A stretch of DNA of 64,000 bases from Ascaphus truei (taxonomy: Eukaryota > Chordata > Amphibia > Anura > Ascaphidae): contig CM071567.1 of assembly GCA_036426205.1 (NCBI GenBank), positions 287,482,145-287,546,144 on the forward strand, given 5' to 3'. Of the stretch, positions 42,726 through 57,415 are shown one piece after another. A program made the position numbers and the translations under genes. Position 1 is the first letter of the stretch; each line of letters starts with the position of its first letter. The notes beneath the pieces were generated by a model. It was not told where the DNA came from. It saw nothing but the letters and a program-made list of their open reading frames with translations, and did not search any database.

Positions 42726-43141
42726 TGAATTGGATCAGACAAAAACGTCTGCAGAGTATTTGTCCCCATCCAGATTGGTTTCCTACGTAGGTAGTGCACT
42801 GAGAAAAATCACACTGACACAAAGTTCAGAATGATAATGCTTCTCTTTATTGCTACAGCCCGCGTTTTTTATATAGGGGCTGAGGGGAGAGATTGTATGC
42901 AAAAGGAGCTGTCTGAGGTCTAAAGGTTGTGTGCCAATGCACAGGTCAGTGTCTCATTGGTTCTTGTTAGGTCATGTCCTTGTATGGTCTTGTTATTGTA
43001 GTTTTAGTGGACACATCAGCTTTTGGTTTGGGTGCCATCTTCCATACTTGATGGGAGGGGTAGCTGCGGTAGCCATTTTGAGTAACAAACATAGCAAGGT
43101 ATTACAGATGAAGAAATAGGCATTTTATCCAATCCATCACA
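42726..43141 (-). repeat. ERV 5' LTR
   Basis: 416 bp, the same length as the 3' LTR and about 97% identical by eye. It carries the same TATATAAAAAACG and AATAAA elements on the - strand. Confidence 0.9.
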
Positions 43142-43230
43142 CAGGCTCTAGGAATTGAACCAGGTTCCCCTGTATCAAACTTGGTGCCAGTCAGTGTCTT
43201 TAAACACTGAGCCATAAACAAGCATAAAAC
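43142..43230. repeat. SINE/LINE-tail-like repeat, right part
   Basis: It begins with the second CAGG and continues the repeat broken at 34050 with GGAATTGAACCAGGTTCCCC and GTCTTTAAACACTGAGCCA. This is the second half of a MIR-like layout (in MIR: GGGATTCGAACCCAGG...). Confidence 0.55.
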
Positions 43231-45087
43231 TAAATTGTGACAACGTGGGGAGTCACTTGTTATTTTTTTCCTTTGGTCCATGGATTTCAGCGGATTAATC
43301 TCAAAAAGGGTGATTCACATTTTGCATATTTTTTATTATTATTGCCAATACACTCCACGGATTCTGCAATCTGTTGATGGATTTGTCGAATTAAATCCAT
43401 TGGCGGCTTCTTAAGAATCCACCAAAAAATTGCTAAATCCGTGGGTTGAATTCTACAAATCCTTCCATGGGTTGTATCCATTGGTGTTTTTTGATGAATC
43501 CGTGCGGATTAAAACCGACCAAATACGTTTGTGGATTTTACACCGTAAAACAGATTTGGGGTTGAAAATGCGAGAAAATCCAGAAAACGGATTTGGGCGC
43601 ATTCGCCCATCTATACTTTCAGGATAGGAGTCCCTATACTAGATTTACTAACTGTATGTCTTCAGCTCTTACCTATATATTGACCATTAGCTTTAAAGAG
43701 AACTATCCACTAATCTATACCAAATTAATAAAAAAAACAAAAGGCCCAAATGACAACCAGAGTCCACTAGCATAATTGCATAAGCAAAAAGAGTTACAAT
43801 AGTAAATGTATACCATGAGCAGCATTCTCTAAAGACTTTAAACATCAAAGCTTTAAACTGTATTTCATCTTTGTACAGATTAAATAGTGAGCATGGTTAA
43901 CAATTGGTTGTGCTAGAAAATGATACCAATTTAGAGATCTGCAACATTTTCACCAAGTGCCAAACTGACAAATTTTTTCCTTAAAGTATATCAACATTTT
44001 TTTGTGTTTTCCCCAAATTTCGAGAGAGAGCTTTCTCCTCTCTCTCTCCTCTTTGCCAATTCCTGCAGCATCTAAGATGAATTTGACACGTTGTTTACAC
44101 CCTTGATGTTAAAGCACAAGCAGTATGTCATGTTGTCTAGTCAGATCTACAGCGTATGTCTCACTGACTTACAGTAAATCTTAAAATAGATAAAGTGTTT
44201 TTAATTACATCTCGCATTAGTACGTTATCACTCCTAAAATAAAATCTCACATACATGCAATAACTATTCCTGAATTTAGCAGTTCCAAATAAAGAAACAT
44301 TGTGCTTCTTAGGTTATAGGAAAAGGAATATACAGGTTATAAGGTTACCTAAAAGTGGCTTAGCTGCCAGCTGTTTGCATACAACTTTACAGCAGCAAAT
44401 GCTAATTTATATTAAACATAACTATACTGTAATACAACTTATGATTTTTGTGTGTGTTGTAGTTTGCAATAATTTGATTAATGTACACAGATAAAAGTTT
44501 TTGTGATTTACAATTAGCATCACATGCTCCTCCTTAAAATATACTGCGGTCTGCAGATAAGTTGATGCCAAGAAAGCTACATACTTATCAGATAAATATA
44601 CTTTAGGCAGAGAAATGAATCATTAAAACATGTAGATTATGAATGATAATTACATTTAACACCTAACAAATACAGTTATTCTCACTGTTATGTTTGGAAG
44701 GTTTAGTTTGCCAAAAGTTAAAAAAAAAAAAAAAAAGTACTTAACACCCTCCATGCTTTTGCCATTTTCAAATCCTCTTGGGTGACAATTCTATTACAAA
44801 TTGAATAACAGCAATTTTAAATTATAAACTATACAGGTTAAACATTTTGTAATGACAACAACTTTTGTTCACCTTGATGCCCAGTGTATGACTTATTTCT
44901 ACTTGTCTAAACTAAAGATGTGCACATTTTTGACAGCACATTGCAAACCATAATATGTAGAACAAAAGGTGTACAAACAGCGCTTATACAATCAACAAAT
45001 GATAAAACCTTAGATAAATTGTCCGAATGGTAGTCCTGGAGCTGCCTGTTGAGATTGTTCTGGTATCTTGCACCCAGACTTGAATTT
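43231..45087. other. 1.9-kb intronic stretch
   Basis: AT-rich. At 43270-43620 imperfect repeats of GGATTT/AAATCC-type words (TGGATTT, AAATCCGT) recur many times, probably an old internally repetitive element. An A17 run lies at about 44720. No gene seen. Confidence 0.45.
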
Positions 45088-45372
45088 GTGGACAAAAGCA
45101 ACCTCCTCTGGTGCTGAGGTGGGGACTTGAATTTTCTTCGTATAGACTGTGACCTGCTAAAAAGGTGCACTTGGACTCAGGTTATGTGCATTGTGACAAG
45201 ATCCCTTTCTCCTGCTGCAAGTAGATACCATGAAGACTTTCAGGATTAAGGCAGAAATATGTCACACCTCTTCTACAGACAGAATAAAATAAAGATCCGG
45301 CCCGCGTGCCTTCACCCCCTGCGATGCTGATCTGTCTCCACCTCAGCGCCAGAGGAGGTTGCTTTTGTCCAC
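45088..45372. repeat. 35-bp inverted repeat with 215-bp spacer
   Basis: GTGGACAAAAGCAACCTCCT (start of the arm at 45088-45122) is complemented at 45338-45372 with one mismatch in 35. The spacer has no recognised gene. Confidence 0.75.
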
Positions 45373-46048
45373 ATTGCAAACCATGCAAAATCAACCATTT
45401 ATTTTGTGCTAAATATTTGGCAACATTTTTCTGTCTTGCCAAAATTTGCAACATTGTTGCAGCTCTGAGAGAGAGATTGTCCAGGCTTCTCCAGTGGCCA
45501 ATACTGTAGGATGGCCATTACATCATTTAGAGATTTGGGCACTGCTTTCAAGTAGTGTCCCTTGCAGTTTTTGTGTCATTATCAATACAAAAAAACTACA
45601 AAGATATCCGGGAAAGGGGACATCCTGGAATGTCAGGGGAACCCCGGTTCAGGTAAAAAAAAAAAAAAAACGGAAAAGGGAGAGGGCTTTTAATAATGTA
45701 TTATATGAACATTTTGTGAATATAATACAAACTATGATTATTAATTAAACCTACAGATAAGGGAGTTACACATGACTCAAATGGAACTGATTGACTGTCT
45801 AGTATAGTTATGTTTTATATATACTGAGAGATAAGGACATTTCAGGTTTGGGAAATCCTACCGTTTTCATATATTCTGAGTGTATCGGACATATCGGGTT
45901 TGGGAAAACTGGACCCTGCAGCAGATTGGTTATTATATATGTAAAAAGAAGTCGTTTATAAAATATATCATTAAGACTAATATTGTTTTTAATTTATGAT
46001 AAGGCATTATTACTAGAAGTATATACTGTACATATGTTTTTCTTTTAG
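45373..46048. other. intron before the PH exon
   Basis: AT-rich with an A-run near 45657. It ends in the acceptor GTTTTTCTTTTAG. No gene. Confidence 0.5.
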
Positions 46049-46188
46049 GCAGGAAACCTTTACATCACATGCAATCTGGTTATTTGAAATGCAAAGAGGA
46101 TCCGTCAAAACTACTCACTGGGAATAAATTTCAAGAGAGATATGTTGTTTTGCGAGAAAGACATCTTCTTCTTTACAAAGACATGAAG
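46049..46188 (+). CDS. arap2: ARAP exon: N-terminal half of the C-terminal PH domain
   Basis: A 140-bp exon with a strong acceptor (ATGTTTTTCTTTTAG) and donor GTATAG. The first two bases complete Ser with the previous exon, and the end is phase 0. It encodes SGYLKCKEDPSKLL, GNKFQERYVVLRERHLLLYK and DMK. GYLKCK is the first strand of a PH domain, ERYVVLR the second and HLLLYKD the third. In ARAPs this last PH domain follows RA directly. The remaining strands and the C-terminal helix with its Trp are not found in the 17.8 kb left, so the next exon is probably beyond 64000. Confidence 0.85.
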
Positions 46189-46499
46189 GTATAGTTATAC
46201 ACTCCTATTCTTGTACAAACTTTTGACAACATAGTATCTATTAATATATACAGTAAACCAAGGTATTATTAATAATATACTGTATCATATTGTTCATGCA
46301 TCACTGGCATAACAGCATATTTACCTACAGTATCTATCATCTATCTGCCTGGCTCTGAATTTCTTCAAGACCTGGCTTCTATACAGAAATTACATTATGC
46401 AACATTATATAAATCTACACAATTTAGTAACATACTATAAAGTCTGTCTGAAGCAGCTCATTCAAGTTTTTGGCTGATTGCAGTGCCATCCTTTATAGA

Positions 46500-46655
46500 A
46501 TGTGCCTATTATATATATATATATATTATATATATATATAGTATATTTATATATATAGATATATATATAGATAATTATAATATTAATATATATATATTCT
46601 ATGAACCTTTGTATGGAAATATACCAAAGCATTATATATATATATATATATATAT
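46500..46655. repeat. (TA)n-rich region
   Basis: Alternating TA tracts at about 46509-46565 and 46633-46655. ORFs reading YIYIYI are artefacts. Confidence 0.85.
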
Positions 46656-46671
46656 GTACAAAGGTTCAGCT

Positions 46672-46931
46672 GTTACAGGGTTGCTAAGCGATGACAGCAA
46701 GGTGGGGAGAGGAGACAGAGAGCAAGGTGAGGAGGAGACAGATGGATGACGAATAGGAGAGAATGGAGAGCAGTGTGCACACAGGGCAGAAGGGAGTATA
46801 GTAATGACAACAAGGAGGGAGAGGAGATGGAGACAACAAGGGAAGGAGGAGAAAAAGAGAGACAGCAAGGAGAGGAGGAGACAGATGGATGATAAGAAGG
46901 GAATGGAGAGCAGAGTGCACATAGGGGCAGT
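46672..46931. repeat. purine-rich tandem duplication, about 145-bp period
   Basis: Units with GAGGAGGAGACAGATGGATG recur at about 46728 and 46873, with related flanks (GAATGGAGAGCAG, GTGCACA). The + strand is almost all purine. The pyrimidine-rich ORFs on the - strand here are artefacts. Confidence 0.7.
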
Positions 46932-47771
46932 GTGTACCCTGGAAGGATTCTCAAATCTTTATTGTGTAAATAACATGTGGGTTGCATTATTAAGCTTGAG
47001 TTTTTCCATCCAATTTTGTGCATTTTCCTGTTTCCATGAAAATGTTTCTGAGTAGTAGTCACAACACTCTTCAAATATTTAGCTCTCTGTTTTTATTTGC
47101 TCCTTCTTTGGTACCATACGTTTATAGTTTTAGTAGACATACTTGCTTTAAGAAAAAAAAATATATATACTTTTTTACACTTAAATTACAAAAAAAAAAC
47201 AAAGCAGATATTTCTTGAGTGCAGTATGAATAAAGAAAGGAAATACTTGCTACAGAGAACATACAATGGTGTGCTAGAAGGCAATGTGAACAATAAATGT
47301 GTTTTTAAATGAAGTATCATCAATTACATAAATATATGAAATATGTTTACACTTATTTTGCCAGGCCTCAAACAGTAAGCTATTTGGGGAATGGTTACTT
47401 GGTGAATATATATTTAAAAATATTTTCAAAAGGGATTTTGACAAAAGCACTGTCATACTCTAGATGGTTATTCACATCTTTAATGTATTGTTGCAGAGAA
47501 AAGTTATTTGTCTTAAACATCGATCAAGTGTTTACTGTATCATTTCCTTAGATATGTTTTTAAAACCACGATGTGGCATTGGAAGACATTCTGCTGAAAC
47601 TGCTAAATAATTTTCCAAAAGTTTCCAATAAGAGGTTTATCATTAAGCATAGCTCTTTATGCACCTGGAGAGCAATACATTATAAATGTGTGTATGATGT
47701 AGTAAAACGTACAGTTTTTATTATGCTGAAGTATAAAAACTACAACAACAAGATCAATTACTCAAGAATGT
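46932..47771. other. intronic stretch, no gene seen
   Basis: AT-rich with A-runs near 47150 and 47190. The ORFs 47018-47800 have no domain. Confidence 0.45.
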
Positions 47772-49560
47772 ACAGAGACACTAGGAAGGTGTTCTGGTAA
47801 GTACAGTACCTCTGCCAGGGGCCAAGGTTGATGTATGAAGTGGTGTCAGCCATGGAGCTCCCCATATGCATCGTCAAGGAAGTGGGTTTTTAAATAGGTT
47901 TTAAAGGTGGCTAGAGAAGGTGCTACTCGGATATTGAGGTGCAGGGCATTCCACAGGTGTTGGGCAGTGAGTGAGAAAGGTTAAAGACAGAAGAGAGCTT
48001 TAAATACAAAAGAGGTAGAGAGAAGACATCCCTGAGCAGAACGCAAGAGTCTAGGTGGGTGTATAGCGAGAAATAAGGCCTGAGATGTAAGGAGGGGCAG
48101 AAGAGTGTATAGCGTTAAAAGTGAGGCAGAGAATTGTGTGTGTGATATAGGATTTGATAGGAAGTCAGGAGAGAGATTTCAACATGAGAGAGGCTGAGAC
48201 AGATTTAGGATAGAGTAAATTGATTCTGGCAGCAGCGTTTAGGATTGATTGTAGGGGAGACAGGTGAGAGGCAGGAAGGCTGGACAGCATAAGGTTGCAA
48301 TAGTCGAGACGGTAGAGAATAAGGACTTGCGTCAGAGTTTTAGCAGTAGAGCAACAGAGGAAAGGGCATATCTTTGCAATATGGCGGAGGAAAAAACAGG
48401 TTTTAGCTACATTTGAATGTGAGAGGAGAATGTGAGGGAGGAGTCAAATTTGACCCCTAGGCAGCGTATGCAGAGTATGATACTGGATGTTTGATAGTGC
48501 TTCCAACAATAATGTAGACGGAGGTAGTAGGGCCAGGTTTTTGGAGGAAATTTGAGGAGCTCCATTTTTGACATGTTACGTTTGATTCAGCAGAGGGCCA
48601 TCCTGTATGATATAGTGGAGAAACATTCAGAAACCTTGATCTCTACAGCAGGTGTAAGGTCAGGGGTTGAAAAGTAAATTTGTATGTCATCAGCATAGAG
48701 GTGATATTTGAACAGAAGAGATGTTATAAGGTCACCTAGAGAGAGTGTCTAAGTGAAAAGAGAAGAGGTCCCAAGACAGACCCCTGGGGTACCCACACAG
48801 AGAGATCGACAGAGGAGGATTATGCATTGGCAAACGAGACACGGAAAGTACAATGGGAGAGGTAAGACAAAATCCAGGATAGAGCTTTGGTATGGATACC
48901 AAGAGTATGGAGAAGGTGAAGAAGAGCGCTGTCCACGGTACCAAAGACTGCAGAGAGGTCAAGCAATATGAGCAGAGTGTAGCGACCTTTGTCTTTTGCA
49001 GCATGGAGGGTCTAGGAGAGAATAGGAGATGAAAAAATGGAGGAAGAGAGAGAAGGCAAGGCAGTCAAGGAGTTTGGAGGAAAAAAGGAGGAGGTACAGT
49101 AGACGGGTGGGTGAAAGAAAGGCCACCATAAGCTAGGACAGCTTCCAGTGCAGAGTCAGACTGAGTGAGTCACGTCTCAGTTATAGCAAAAATGAGCAGA
49201 GAGTGAGAGAAAAAGAAGTCATCACAGAGAGGAACTTGCTAAAAAGGGAGCGAACATTCCAAAGGGCACAGGAGAAAAGGATAGAGGAGGGGGGCTGACA
49301 GGGAATGGTAAAGAGGTTTGAGGGATTGACGCCAGAAGGAGTAAACGTTTTATGTGGATGATGTGGATGAAAGCATGTAGAAATAAGGCAGGGACCAGGA
49401 TTGGGAGAGATATCCCGAGAAGCAAGGAGGAGAAGCATGGAAAGGAAGAAAATGTGTTGGGAGAATTTATAAGGGTGTGTTTTAGTGAAGGAGGTATCGC
49501 TGTGTAGTGACTAGGGTTGCAGATAGGGAAGGAGTTCATGTGAACTATGAAGTGGAGAAG
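47772..49560 (-). pseudogene. LINE L2 copy 2, endonuclease start and RT, internal deletion
   Basis: On the - strand the piece at 49438-49181 has DISPNPGPCL and CALWNVRSLFSKFLS, the start of an L2 endonuclease. From about 49000 to 48690 the reverse transcriptase follows with SWDLFSFHLDTLS and a segment corresponding to the YADD box near 48695. From 48630 to 47880 runs the same 3' RT portion as in 21640-22819. Most of the endonuclease and the start of RT are missing between about 49180 and 49010. The TATTTATATAGCGCC tail present in copy 1 is absent. Many stops; not functional. Confidence 0.75.
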
Positions 49561-52500
49561 AAAGGAGAGATGTAGATATATTAATAAAGTTAGAGGAATA
49601 ATGAGGCTGGAATGTGTATTTTGAAAAGAAGTGAGGTCAGAGCAAATATAAATATTAGAGGAGGCATGGCAGTGATACTTTAGTGTTGAGAGGTGAGTGA
49701 GGACTAGGCAGTGAAAATTACGTTAGGGTGAAGATAAAGTGGAAGTTGTGAGAAAGCAATATATGAATGGAGACGCTCTAGAGTAAAGAGAGCTCTGTCT
49801 TGAATCGTTGAGAGGAAATGTCCTCATTTCCAGAGCAGAACAAATCCAGAATTCAGGGCCAATAGGTGTTCTGTTGTTCACTTGTTCCACTACTGTTGAA
49901 CTCCCTTTTAAATTCAAAACTGCATGCCACATAAAAAAGGGACACTTTAAGGATGGTGTTCTTTACATGTAGGCTGCTGCCCCTGCAGTATAGTATACTG
50001 TAGTAATACAAATAAAATATGGAGAATGTGTGAGGAAACGTGATGTTATTTACTTTAATAAATGTTATATACCATATGCTGTTTAATTGCGTAGTCATAC
50101 TTACAGTATTTTCCCTGGAGCTGTGGCAAAGAGAGGAACATGCCACTTCACTTGTGAAGGTAAAAGCCGGGAACAGCAAGGGTTGGTCTGTGTTATAGAG
50201 ATGTGTGAACCTGCCATGATTCGCTTGCCACTGTTTCAATGAAACTTTCCCAAAAGTTTGAAAACCCACAAACATTTTGCTAAAGTTCTAGTAAAATTGC
50301 TCCAAACTTTCAAAATTCACTGAAGTGTTTCACTTTTTATAGTAGCAAAATAGCTGCCACAGTACTTTTTTTAAAATGTTTGTTTTAAACTCCAATTGAA
50401 TTTCAAAAGCAAAGATACTGTAATTGAAATTAATCGAACATGATATGCCTTTTTACTTTTTAGCTTTAAAAGAACTTGTGGAGAACTTTTTTATGAAAGC
50501 AAACTTTTTCATCAAATCGAAAATCGGTGCACTTTGCATGAAAAACATTCATCTTGTAAGGGCTAAAAATATATTATCTGTGATGATGTAGACATTGAGT
50601 GTAGTCAGGTAATGGCATTCAAATATTTAGCAGCACAAATACTTGTGTAATTCTACATTCAATTTGGTATTGTACTTTACACGTTCTATGCACCTGAAAT
50701 GATGTACTGTAGATAAAGTTTATTCCAACTGCTTTACAAAACAGTAGATACTGTATGACACATTAATAATCATACATGTTTTGTAGATAGAGCTGGACAA
50801 ATGTGTTGAAATTTGAGCCGCAAATTCTTCGCAATGTTTTGATCAAAATTTGATTCGCAGACGGCTATTCATAGGCAGGGAGGACAATAAGAATTTTGGA
50901 TGACTGCTCTTAAAACTGCTGGCTTTTCCCCTTCACCCTCTCTTTCTGTGAATAAAATCTGCCCACAAATGTTTATACATTAAATTCATTTGTGAATGTT
51001 AAAACATTTGATTTGTGCTAAGCTCCTCCCACTTTCCCACTATTGTTCACATTGTGATTGTGAGGAGAGTGTGGGGATAGATAGGCAGGCAGAGGAGGTG
51101 ACAGACAGGCAGGATTGACACAGGTAAGAGAAGAATTTGTTTTGGGTTCATTGTTATATTTGTTATGGAGAGTAGTTGCAGGGGCAGGAGGGGGTTCTGC
51201 TGGTGTCCCTCCTGAGAGAATGAGGAGGGTTTTTTCAACAGGCTGTTAGCAGTGTAGGTAGAACATCAAGAGCAGCAGTAGATTTACCAGTTGATTTTCT
51301 GATACCTACAATAGGAGTAGCTACACCCCCTATAGTTGTGTCCTTGTCTTAGGAATCTGCTGCATTTGCCTGTTCAGTCTGTATTAGAGGAACAGACTGT
51401 GTCTGTATTGAGCTTGGGAGAAGTAATAATTTAATCTTCTGCTTCAACTTTGCTTTCTGGAAGTAGCCCTGTCTTAGAGGAAGCAGGTAGTAATGAGGAT
51501 TTAGAGGCTATTGCCTATTTGTGGGAGAGTGAGTTACGATCAGAGTCACCTTTGTAGGCACCTATTTCTTCTGTCATTGATTCTGTCTGTGTAGTGACAG
51601 AAACTGTTTATGCTTTCATTGCTCAAAACCCATCTATTGTTTGAACAGGTGTACAGGAAATACAGCAGTATTTTGCGTGCGCATGCAGGTCAGACTGGTG
51701 TCAGGGTTGCTGGAGCAGGAGACATACAAGAGCAGGACCCATTTCTAGCCTGTCATAGTCCACATGGGTATGGTAGCAATAAGGAGTGCTTCAAGCACTG
51801 ATGAGGTTGTGACTGCTGTAAGACAAAGATTCAAAGAGTCATCACAACAGGAGTGGTGTCCAAGTATTTGCAATCTGTGCATTGAATCAATCATATGCAG
51901 AGTGAAAGAGCAAGCACTATGCTTCAGGGGGATACAATATCCATTCCTCAAGTACCATACATGCATTAAGTAGTGATTGCACAGGGAGAGAAAATTGAGT
52001 TTCTGATATACAATTTTGCAAGTAAGGAGAGTGCTAGTAAATAATGATTATCGCGACTGCTGCTAGCCTGCCTGGGTCAAGGGGTACGTCAGTCGAGGTC
52101 GGAGAGAGGGTGACATTGGTGGTAGTGTTGGTGGTTCTTCTGATTAAATTAGTAAGGAGTGTCTTGGAGAAAAGTAAGGTGGAGGTCTCTGACAAGCCTC
52201 TCAAAGATGTTTTGTTGGTAGTCCCTAGGCTGACATTTGTGGAATTCATATTGCATTCTGTGAGGGTATAATGCATGTGGGCATGTTAGTATGGGGTAAG
52301 GTAGTTGACGAGATGCAGACATGGACTATTGACGAGCATTTGAGGCTTGACAACTATTTGAAAGCAATTGGCTCCTTCCCAATTCTATTCCTATGGCCCA
52401 CGTTTTCTTATTCTCACTCCTTGAGCTTGTCCTTTACTGTCAGGATCTGTCACGGTTCTTGGATAGTAGCCCTCACTGTAGTATATTCTGCAATGGGTGA

Positions 52501-54630
52501 ACATTCAACTGAATCCACAAACCAGGAGGGATCCCAATAAATATTATTTGCAACACAAAGGTTTAAGCACTCCTGGGGACTTCAAACAAAAAAAAGTTAA
52601 TTCTTTGGGTTAAAAGGGGGTGCAAAAATACAGAACAGGGAGTTATTTGACAGTCATCATGACAAAGATGTCTAGAAAAGTTTGTTACACTTACATTTTT
52701 ATGGTAGAATAATCATGTCTTTCTACTTCCAATTGTTATACATTTAATTGCATTTATTAATCATACACATACTGTATGTAATAATTGTTAATAGTTACTT
52801 ATTACTTAGATATTTTAGTACTGCTAGATTAGGTTGAAAGAAGAAAAAAATCCAACAAGCTCAACCTATGTTAAATGTAAAACATGAATGATTTGAAGTG
52901 ATGAATAATGATGGTGATGAATTGGATGATCTGCCAGTTGACCCCTCACGCTCCAATTTTTTTGGTTATCTTTGTGAAATCCAATTATATGAGTCTGACA
53001 TTAGATTCATCATGAAGGATTACATTGGATTTTGATATTATTTTATCTCCCTGCCTGTGCTGAGACGTAGTGTTATCAGTGTACAGTGCTGCTGCTTTTG
53101 ATGCTGCTACTGCTTCTCCTGAAGGGAGACAAATGTATGTGTCTGCCAGAAAGATGGCTCAACCTTTACAAGCCAACTAGCCAAGCTTGGTCCTTTAGCT
53201 GCTGCTTTCTGCAGTGTCACTGCTTAGCATTATAGCAGATCTTGTTCCTTCAACCTATGCATTACTGAAAGAGGGAACAGTTACTAGTAGTTAGGTTAGA
53301 GGACATACTTCATACATTCAATAAGCCATGCACTAGTTTGCAAACCTAGATTTTACATTGGTAGCTGCTGGGCCTAGGTTCATGCTAACTTGTTAAATAG
53401 TGCTGCTAGTGCTAATCCCTTGAAAACAGGAGGTAACTCTCAATGTATTAGTTCCTGGTAAAACATTTTTTATAAATCCCAATTCCAACATACTGTAGGT
53501 GATGTGGTTTAACTTGCTTTACACTGGTATGGGCTGTCAAAGCAGTTTATGTACTGGACCTGACTCGTTTGGGCCTCAACAAATGGTCAAAACAAGAATA
53601 TATCAATTTGATGCCATTTTCAATCTTTGGCAATGAGATAATAATTATGACGGTGGTGATGGTGTTAGGGTGGTGTTGTTGTGGACACACACAATTTACC
53701 ACTGGCAGTGCCCATGAATGAGAGTGTCAAGTCATGGAGTGTAGTGTCAGTCCCTGGCTGTACCGTACTTAATTCTGCAGCCCCAAAGATTATCTATCTA
53801 AAGTTTAAACAAACACAAACTAGAGAGAAGAAAAGACACCATATTTTTGTGGCAGTCATTACTTACAGTATAAGATGGAAATCCTTACTACACCAATTAA
53901 AACATAACATTTAATTACCAATAAAAAATGTGAGTATCAAAAATGTATACACACTGATCATTAATTAAAATAAAGGGTTAGTAATGTATAGTCATTATTA
54001 ATGATAATGAGCATAGGTAATGCCTGCCTCATATAGCCTCCCCAGGTTTAAGTGCATGAAGATAGATTGGTCAATGCTCTTTAACAGGAAATGTCTCCAC
54101 ACCATAAAATAATTATTAGGACAAACATTTATCCTAAACTTAGTTCAGCGGTAATACACTGAAATCTATTTGTTCATTATACAAAACCCTCACATTAAGA
54201 TATGAAAATTGGTCTTGGCAAACTACAACTCACATATATGCCTATTTTTACTCACGAGAGCATGCATCACTCATTATTTGAATTTGCAGGTGGTAAACTT
54301 CCCTAATTATATATCTCCCACAAGCTATAACAAAAAAAAGATAAACAACTAATAAATACTAAGTAACCCCTTATGTGTTTGTGTGGAGGCAGAGAAAGGT
54401 ATATGTTAAACATAATCAGGGTTATAACTCCAAACCAGGGATCTGCTAAATTTTCAGTATTAATAAAACACTCAGAAGGGGATCCTATGTACAGAACTAT
54501 TACATTTCAAACCATCTGATATTAGGAAGGGGGACAAGAATGCAAGGTGCAGCAAGCACATTCGTGAATTGTAGTCCACCAACACTGACAAGAACCCACA
54601 ACCGTTAAAAAATATATTTAAACCCTACAG
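49561..54630. other. 5-kb intronic stretch, no gene recognised
   Basis: AT-rich with some GC-richer parts. 51030-52560 contains several ORFs of 60-90 codons on both strands (for example 51610-51801 and 52044-52271), but none shows a known domain. It may be a decayed element. 52780-53920 has short GAT/GCT-rich segments (GATGGTGATGAATTGGATGA; GCTGCTGCTTTTGATGCTGC). No splice-bounded exon fitting the remaining ARAP PH domain was seen. Confidence 0.4.
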
Positions 54631-54632
54631 TA

Positions 54633-56446
<1,814 letters not shown>

Positions 56447-56448
56447 TA

Positions 56449-57415
56449 TGTGCTGATCTGGGGAGAGAAATGCAAACGCACGGTGTCGGACACCATAGAG
56501 GAGTGGGCTCTCACTCCCAGCACCTATGCCATCCTGTAAGGTGACTACCAACATCTGTGTCGCGTAATCACGCTTCTTCCTAGGTATATCTGATGCTATA
56601 TTCCATATATAAAGGGGTATGCAGTTAATGGGATAATTTATTTGAACCCTTTTGTGTCAAATAACTCATTTAAACCGTGGCAAAGTTAAAAGTTTTAGCA
56701 GATTATAATTGACCAAAGATTCTCAACAGGGTTTTCGAACCTAGAAGTTCATGAGGTATGTCCAAGAGGTTAGCCAAACAAAAAATGGAATTGTGGATCC
56801 CAGTTATTATAGTGAGTTCCTGAACCTATGTGTGACTGCACACATGGTAAGGACACAAACTGCACATTAAAATGGGTGGTATAGCTGTCAACAACAGCAG
56901 GAGCTTCCAAAGTTGCACCCCCCCAATGTTTTGCATTCACAGCATAAAGACATATAAAATCATAATTGGCAATCATGGTATATGAATTGGAGTAAGGGAT
57001 GGTTTTTAGCTAGTGTGCAGGATTAGATTCTCAGTAGTGGTTGAACTACCACTGGTTCAGCCGGCTATGATGCACCAGGGCAACCGACTTTCAGGGGCCC
57101 ATCCACCCACCCACATGAAAGTATTTATTTTAGCAACCAGATCAGTGTTCTGGGAGTTTTACAGGCTCCCCGCTTCCCATCTCCCTCTCTACCCCTCCCT
57201 ACCTTTGGTGTGGTACCTTAGCACCGAAGGGAGGCAATCCTAACATGGAAGTTAGGCCCCATTATTAGTCTATAATTCACTGAAAAAACTTAGAACAATA
57301 GTGTGGTCCTCAACACTCAAAAAAAAACACACAAAAGCACAACATTGTTGTTGCTTATGTTAGTTTTGATTACATATTGATTAGTGTATAAAACATGTTA
57401 CAATCTCTCTGTAGA
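56449..57415. other. intronic stretch, no gene seen
   Basis: Mixed composition. A GC-richer part at 57020-57240 could be an old repeat, but no ends were found. Confidence 0.4.

Larger units (their letters stand above)
34051..43141 (-). mobile_element. endogenous retrovirus, class I-like, minus strand
   Basis: Two 416-bp LTRs (34051-34466, 42726-43141) flank gag, pol and env remnants in the normal order on the - strand. CAGG is duplicated on both sides (34047-34050 and 43142-43145), a 4-bp target as used by gamma/epsilon-type viruses. The LTR starts TGTGATGG and ends ATTCA. A primer-binding site and polypurine tract are present. The integrase has gammaretrovirus-like C-terminal motifs. Protease, the catalytic core of reverse transcriptase and most of env are missing, and a 1.9-kb repeat sits in gag. 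The provirus cannot encode a replicating virus. LTR divergence is about 2-3% by eye (about 11 differences), so insertion was fairly recent. Confidence 0.9.
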
